A stretch of 64,000 nt of DNA from Prevotellaceae bacterium (GTDB taxonomy: Bacteria > Bacteroidota > Bacteroidia > Bacteroidales > Bacteroidaceae), in assembly GCA_021204865.1 (NCBI GenBank), contig JAJPYQ010000041.1:29130-93129 (forward strand), read 5' to 3'. A program made the position numbers and the translations under genes. Below are positions 60,018 through 64,000 of the stretch, piece after piece. A model generated the notes under the pieces. The model was not told the DNA's origin. It searched no databases and worked only from the letters and a program-made list of their open reading frames with translations. Within the stretch, counting starts at the first letter, position 1. Each line of letters starts with the position of its first letter.

Positions 60018-61360
60018 ATTTCTATGACGTTTTTCCGTTCGGTGAACTGCTGCATTATGTCAGCCATACATACGCTCTCCCTTCTTCTGAGACGGGCAGA
60101 GGTGAAGCGGTGGTTTATGATGCAAGAGATGAACTCTTGTATCTCGTAGCGCAGACCAGCCTCGTCCCATTTGTAGAAGAACTTCTTGTTGTTGTTCTGG
60201 TTCTCATAGCGAAGCTCGAAGAAGTCAGTCTTCCACCATGGCGCAGGCACGTAAGCGTATCCTTTCGTCCCGGATATTATGAGATTCCCTTCAGTCTTAA
60301 CGCCAAGTCCCACCTTGAACGAGCAAATCGCTTTTGGGAAGCGCAGTACGCCCTTGGTGTATATGTCCACGCCACCAGCCATACGGGAGTAAAGGTTCAG
60401 GTTTTCGTAGTTTGTCCCCATTAACTTGATTATTGGCAGTAAAGGGTAACTGCCAAGCTCATACAACGAGCCACCTGCCTGCTGAGGGTCGAACTCGCGG
60501 AGCGTGTCGTCTTCCCACACTTTCGAGAGCGAGGCTTCGATGTCCACCACTTCCCCTATTACCCCGCTTTTCACCATCACCATAAGGTGGTTGAAGGCAG
60601 GGCAATGCGCTGTCTTGTTCGCCTCCATCAGGATAACTCCTTGCTTTTCCGCTAAGGCATACAGTTCTCTTGCTTGCTGGCCGTTGAGAACCAGCGGTGT
60701 CTCGCAAAGCACGTGCCTTTTTGCGTGGAGAGCCTCTTTTATTAGCTCGTAATGAGTGAGGTGTGGTGTGGCTATATAGACGGCATTTATCTGGGAAAGA
60801 AGCTCGGAGTAGTTATGGCATATTTGGGGGAGGCAAAGTTCTTTGGCAAAGCTTTCGGCTTTCTTGTCGTCAATATCGTGCGCTGTGCACACTTTCACTC
60901 CGCTCACATACGTCGCCTCTTTCGCAAATCTCGGGGCTATTCGACCGCAGCCAGATATGCCAATCCTGACCGTCGCCTGCGACTCCTCGCGAAGCTGCGT
61001 GCTGCTTATGCCTTCTGTTCGGGGCAGATACACTACCTTGCAGAACTCTTTCAGATAGTCGAACTCGCCCTCCCAGTCCGAGCCGATGGCAAAGATGTCG
61101 ACCCCGTACTTTTGTATATCGTCAATCTTCTGCCCGACATACTCCTCTATTATAATTTTGTCCGCCAGCCCAGTGGCTTTGACTGCATCCACTCGTTCCA
61201 GCACATTGTCCTTCACGTTCAGCTTGCCACGCTCACGGTCGTAGTTGTCGTTGGTGACACCCACTATGAGATAGTCGCCCAAAGCCTTTGCCCGCCTTAG
61301 CAGGTTCAGATGGCCCTGGTGTAGCAAGTCGTATGTGCCGTAAGTTATAACTTTAGTCAA
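60014..61360 (-). CDS. Cytidylyltransferase - Gfo/Idh/MocA oxidoreductase fusion
   Basis: 448 residues. Residues 1-130 are a TagD/GCT-like nucleotidyltransferase (ITYGTYDLLHQGHLNLLRRA, then RTEGISSTQLR). Residues 132-448 are an NAD-dependent oxidoreductase (VRIGISGCGRIAPRFAKEA, HVLCETPLVLNGQ with ETP for EKP). The two activities suggest that a CDP-linked alcohol or polyol is made and reduced or oxidised in one enzyme. The promoter box is TACCTTTG at 61390-61397. First gene of an operon with SDR (4-bp overlap) and licD. Confidence 0.9.
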   Translation of the reverse strand: MTKVITYGTYDLLHQGHLNLLRRAKALGDYLIVGVTNDNYDRERGKLNVKDNVLERVDAVKATGLADKIIIEEYVGQKIDDIQKYGVDIFAIGSDWEGEFDYLKEFCKVVYLPRTEGISSTQLREESQATVRIGISGCGRIAPRFAKEATYVSGVKVCTAHDIDDKKAESFAKELCLPQICHNYSELLSQINAVYIATPHLTHYELIKEALHAKRHVLCETPLVLNGQQARELYALAEKQGVILMEANKTAHCPAFNHLMVMVKSGVIGEVVDIEASLSKVWEDDTLREFDPQQAGGSLYELGSYPLLPIIKLMGTNYENLNLYSRMAGGVDIYTKGVLRFPKAICSFKVGLGVKTEGNLIISGTKGYAYVPAPWWKTDFFELRYENQNNNKKFFYKWDEAGLRYEIQEFISCIINHRFTSARLRRRESVCMADIMQQFTERKNVIEI

Positions 61361-61476
61361 AGTGAGATGTAGTAGCGATTAACGCAGCGCAAAGGTAAGC
61401 AATAAATCGCAGTTACTCGGGGAGTTGGCGGTTTTTTCACACTTAAGCGTTGGTGGGTGCCTGGGTGAAAAAGGTA

Positions 61477-62556
61477 TCAGGATAGGTTCTCTCGAAGGAA
61501 GTCCATCGAAAGCTGGCGCATTTGGGCGAGGCGTTGGTGTGCTTCGGCGTAGTCGATGGGGGAGAATGTTGGAGTGGACGTTTTCGGTATAAAGCGATCT
61601 TGCAACCCCATTTTATTTAAGAATGACAGCAATCTCAAATCCCCGATGCCAACGGACACACTATAAAAAGGTTTCCGGAAAACAACAGAGAAGGCTGTTC
61701 CGTGAAAGGAAGTCGTCACCACGCAAGATGCGTATTTAATCCAGCCGAGGAAGTCCATTGGTGAGTAGCAGCTATACTGTTTCCTGCTTAAGATCTTGCT
61801 GCGTATTCTCGAGTCAATCACGATGCCGCCGATGTCCTTCGCTATCTTCCTCGCTATCCTTAGTGCTTCCTTGTCGATTCTCACTTGGTATACAAAGACG
61901 TACTTTTCTTTGATTTCAGGCTTCTTGATTATATGTTCCCATATCTTTGGTTCTGCGAGCAAGGTGGGGTCGAGCACAACCTTAATCTCTTTGTCCGTTA
62001 GTGGTTGCAGTGCTACTTGGAGTTCTTCTTCGCGCACGCTGATTGCATCGAAGTTGGTGAGAGCCTTGCGGAAATGGTCGGACAGCATCTCGTCAAAGTT
62101 CACGTCGCCCATGCTTGCAGCGTATGTAACATATACTCTATCCCTTTTCTCGAAGGGCAAATATCCGTAGTAGTAAGGGTCTAATCCGTGCGTTATATGC
62201 GAGTTCCATATTTGGTCACTGCCAAATATGTAGGTGTCGTAAGAGTCCAAGGTGTCTTCGTCTCGAGGCAGTTCGAATTGTTTGGCGAACACTTTGAAAG
62301 TCTTATCATATTTTTTCTTCTCACTCCGTATCAATAGGTATCTAAGGCGTGCGTATATGGAGGGGAGAGGGTTGCGGTGGAGGAGTGAGAGTATTTTATG
62401 CGGGGTGATGCTTAAATCGGGTTGGAGGTAACTGGGTCTATAGTCAATCAGCCTTACTCTGTGACCCATTCCTTTCAGTGTCTCCTGCAAGGCGTAGCAT
62501 TGCAGCACGGCCCCGTAATTGAAAGCTGAGTGAAATGTGATGATTCCTATCTTCAT
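61477..62556 (-). CDS. Polysaccharide pyruvyl transferase family protein
   Basis: 359 residues. GIITFHSAFNYGAVLQCYAL, FGSDQIWNS, VTYAASMGD and VTTSFHGTAFSVVF are the motifs of the PF04230 family, which adds pyruvate ketals to glycans or acts as a GT-B-like transferase. It follows ugd by 21 bp. Confidence 0.92.
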   Translation of the reverse strand: MKIGIITFHSAFNYGAVLQCYALQETLKGMGHRVRLIDYRPSYLQPDLSITPHKILSLLHRNPLPSIYARLRYLLIRSEKKKYDKTFKVFAKQFELPRDEDTLDSYDTYIFGSDQIWNSHITHGLDPYYYGYLPFEKRDRVYVTYAASMGDVNFDEMLSDHFRKALTNFDAISVREEELQVALQPLTDKEIKVVLDPTLLAEPKIWEHIIKKPEIKEKYVFVYQVRIDKEALRIARKIAKDIGGIVIDSRIRSKILSRKQYSCYSPMDFLGWIKYASCVVTTSFHGTAFSVVFRKPFYSVSVGIGDLRLLSFLNKMGLQDRFIPKTSTPTFSPIDYAEAHQRLAQMRQLSMDFLRENLS

Positions 62557-62577
62557 AGGGGGTTTGTTAGGGCTTCT

Positions 62578-63918
62578 TCAGTCTCTCTGGAAGAGGTCGC
62601 GCGTGTAGACCTTCGCTTTAACGTCGTCGAGGGCTGGGTCGTAGCGGTTTGCTATGATGGCTTGGCTTTGGGCTTTGAATGCGGCGAGGTCGTTCACGAC
62701 AAGGCTGCCGAAGAAGGTGGAGCCGCTTTGCAGCGTCGGCTCGTAGATGATGACACGGGCGCCTTTCGCCTTGATGCGCTTCATTATTCCTTGGATGGCG
62801 GACTGGCGGAAGTTGTCGCTGTTCGACTTCATAGTGAGGCGGTACACTCCCACCACGCATATTCCCTCGGGTTGGCTGCGGTGAGCTGGGTAAGAGTTCG
62901 CACTGGAGTAAGCGTACCACCCGGCTCTCTTCAGCACCTGATCGGCTATGAAGTCCTTCCTCGTTCGGTTGCTCTCCACGATGGCAGTCATCATGTTTTG
63001 AGGCACGTCGCGGTAGTTGGCGAGCAGTTGCTTGGAGTCTTTGGGCAGGCAGTAGCCGCCGTAGCCGAAGCTTGGGTTATTGTAGTGTGTGCCGATGCGT
63101 GGGTCGAGCCCGATGCCCTCTATGATTGCCTGCGTGTCGAGCCCTTTCACCTCTGCGTAAGTGTCCAGCTCGTTGAAGTAGCTCACACGAAGGGCGAGGT
63201 AAGTGTTAGCGAAAAGTTTCACCGCCTCCGCCTCCTTCAGCCCCATGAACAGGGTGGGGATGTCCCGCTTCTCCGCACCTTCTTGCAGCAGGCGGGCGAA
63301 TGTGTGAGCGTCTTCCTCCAAGCCTTCGCCCATCACCGAGGCAATAATCTGGTTCTCCTCGTCGAAGCCGTCAATCGGTTTCGGGAAGCCCACGATGATG
63401 CGGCTGGGGAAGAGGTTGTCGTAGAGCGCTTGGCTCTCGCGCAGGAACTCGGGAGAGAAGAGCAGGCGCAGTTTATTCTTGCAGCCAGTTTCCGCGAACT
63501 GGCGGGCGTATTTCACGTAGAGGCTGCGGCAGTAGCCCACAGGTATCGTGCTCTTTATCACCATTGTGGCGGCTGGGTTCACCTCAAGCACGAGGTCGAT
63601 GACTTCCTCCACGTGGCTCGTGTCGAAGTGGTTCAGCTCGGGGTCGTAGTTTGTCGGGGCGGCAATCACCACGAAGTCCGCCTCACTATATGCCTTGCTT
63701 GCGTCGAGTGTGGCGGTGAGTTGGAGCTCCTTTTCGCTTAGGTATTTCTCAATGTATTCGTCACGGATGGGCGAAAGCCGCTTGTTCACGAGGTCGACCT
63801 TCTCTTTCACCACGTCCACAGCCGTTACCCGATGATGTTGCGCCAGCAGTGTGGCTATGCTCATTCCGACGTAGCCCGTCCCCGCCACCGCTATACTAAG
63901 GTCTTGGAAATGCTGCAT
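62578..63918 (-). CDS. ugd: UDP-glucose 6-dehydrogenase
   Basis: 446 residues. The Rossmann start is [19 protein letters not shown], followed by [28 protein letters not shown] and the catalytic Cys in [14 protein letters not shown]. It supplies UDP-glucuronate for the polysaccharide. GDP-mannose dehydrogenase is less likely. Only 13 bp separate it from an upstream tRNA-Pro gene on the same strand, and I see no promoter between. Confidence 0.93.
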   Translation of the reverse strand: MQHFQDLSIAVAGTGYVGMSIATLLAQHHRVTAVDVVKEKVDLVNKRLSPIRDEYIEKYLSEKELQLTATLDASKAYSEADFVVIAAPTNYDPELNHFDTSHVEEVIDLVLEVNPAATMVIKSTIPVGYCRSLYVKYARQFAETGCKNKLRLLFSPEFLRESQALYDNLFPSRIIVGFPKPIDGFDEENQIIASVMGEGLEEDAHTFARLLQEGAEKRDIPTLFMGLKEAEAVKLFANTYLALRVSYFNELDTYAEVKGLDTQAIIEGIGLDPRIGTHYNNPSFGYGGYCLPKDSKQLLANYRDVPQNMMTAIVESNRTRKDFIADQVLKRAGWYAYSSANSYPAHRSQPEGICVVGVYRLTMKSNSDNFRQSAIQGIMKRIKAKGARVIIYEPTLQSGSTFFGSLVVNDLAAFKAQSQAIIANRYDPALDDVKAKVYTRDLFQRD

Positions 63919-63931
63919 GCTCTTGCTTGAG

Positions 63932-64000
63932 TCGGATAGAGGAGGCTCGAACTCCCGACCCCCACGTCCCGAACGTGGTACGCTACCAACTGCGCTACTA
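63932..64000 (-). tRNA. tRNA-Pro (anticodon CGG), 5'-partial
   Basis: The minus strand reads D-arm, anticodon stem CCACG/CGTGG with loop TTCGGGA (CGG), T arm GGGAG/CTCCT with loop TTCGAGC, and the 3' acceptor CTATCCG plus A. Only the last three bases of the 5' acceptor (TAG) are inside the window; about four bases are cut off by the right edge. Confidence 0.94.

Overview
The window is a GC-rich stretch of a Bacteroidota chromosome, most likely a gut or rumen member of the Bacteroidales. The evidence is the many TAnnTTTG (-7) promoter boxes, some with a TTTG-like -33 box 19-20 bp upstream, the lack of strong Shine-Dalgarno sites, and typical families: GH35 and GH51 glycosidases with signal peptides, DUF4468, Porin_10-like porin, BspA-type LRR lipoprotein and an LTA-synthase-like sulfatase. 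tRNA-Pro genes lie near both ends (UGG at 2286, CGG cut by the right edge).

Left part, 0-9 kb: the 3' end of a GH35 beta-galactosidase, tRNA-Pro, a Panacea-domain gene with a small membrane-protein partner (candidate toxin-antitoxin), then a complete diversity-generating retroelement (DGR) on the minus strand. The DGR has a target gene (kinase - TM helix - C-type-lectin-like domain) ending in the variable repeat, a MutS-domain-I-like accessory gene, avd, the template repeat and a DGR-type reverse transcriptase. Template and variable repeats (185 bp each) differ at 20 positions, every one an adenine in the template. Divergent from the target is a promoter followed by a strongly structured, terminated RNA with no ORF. 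A hicBA pair follows.

Core part, 9-33 kb: rplT-rpmI-infC, thrS, a TPR protein, def, ruvX and a SPOR lipoprotein; YtxH/holin-like small membrane proteins; a type II restriction-modification pair whose endonuclease is frameshifted; riboflavin synthase; a MacAB-TolC-type efflux operon; DUF4468/small membrane/porin genes; a Gfo/Idh/MocA oxidoreductase, a C_GCAxxG protein, nhaA and an APH-fold kinase.

Middle part, 33-50 kb: a large MG2-like secreted protein coupled to a GH51 arabinofuranosidase, a P1B ATPase, a DUF3791 pair, an LRR lipoprotein, a GT39 transferase, an operon of GtrB-like GT, GtrA, LTA-synthase-like transferase and GDPD-like enzyme, a lipid A acyltransferase-like gene and a KdkA/WaaP-like kinase.

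Right part, 50-64 kb: a minus-biased surface polysaccharide locus with GT2 and GT4 transferases, three WcaF-like acetyltransferases, a polymerase, LicD, SDR, a cytidylyltransferase-oxidoreductase fusion, a pyruvyltransferase and UDP-glucose dehydrogenase. One acetyltransferase is out of frame by one base at a C9 tract, which looks like a phase-variation switch. A second 9-base tract ends an adjacent GT gene.

A recurrent feature of this genome is a set of intergenic arrays of 22-24 bp units, each unit holding a short palindrome. Palindrome sequence differs between arrays and sometimes changes inside an array, while unit length is kept.
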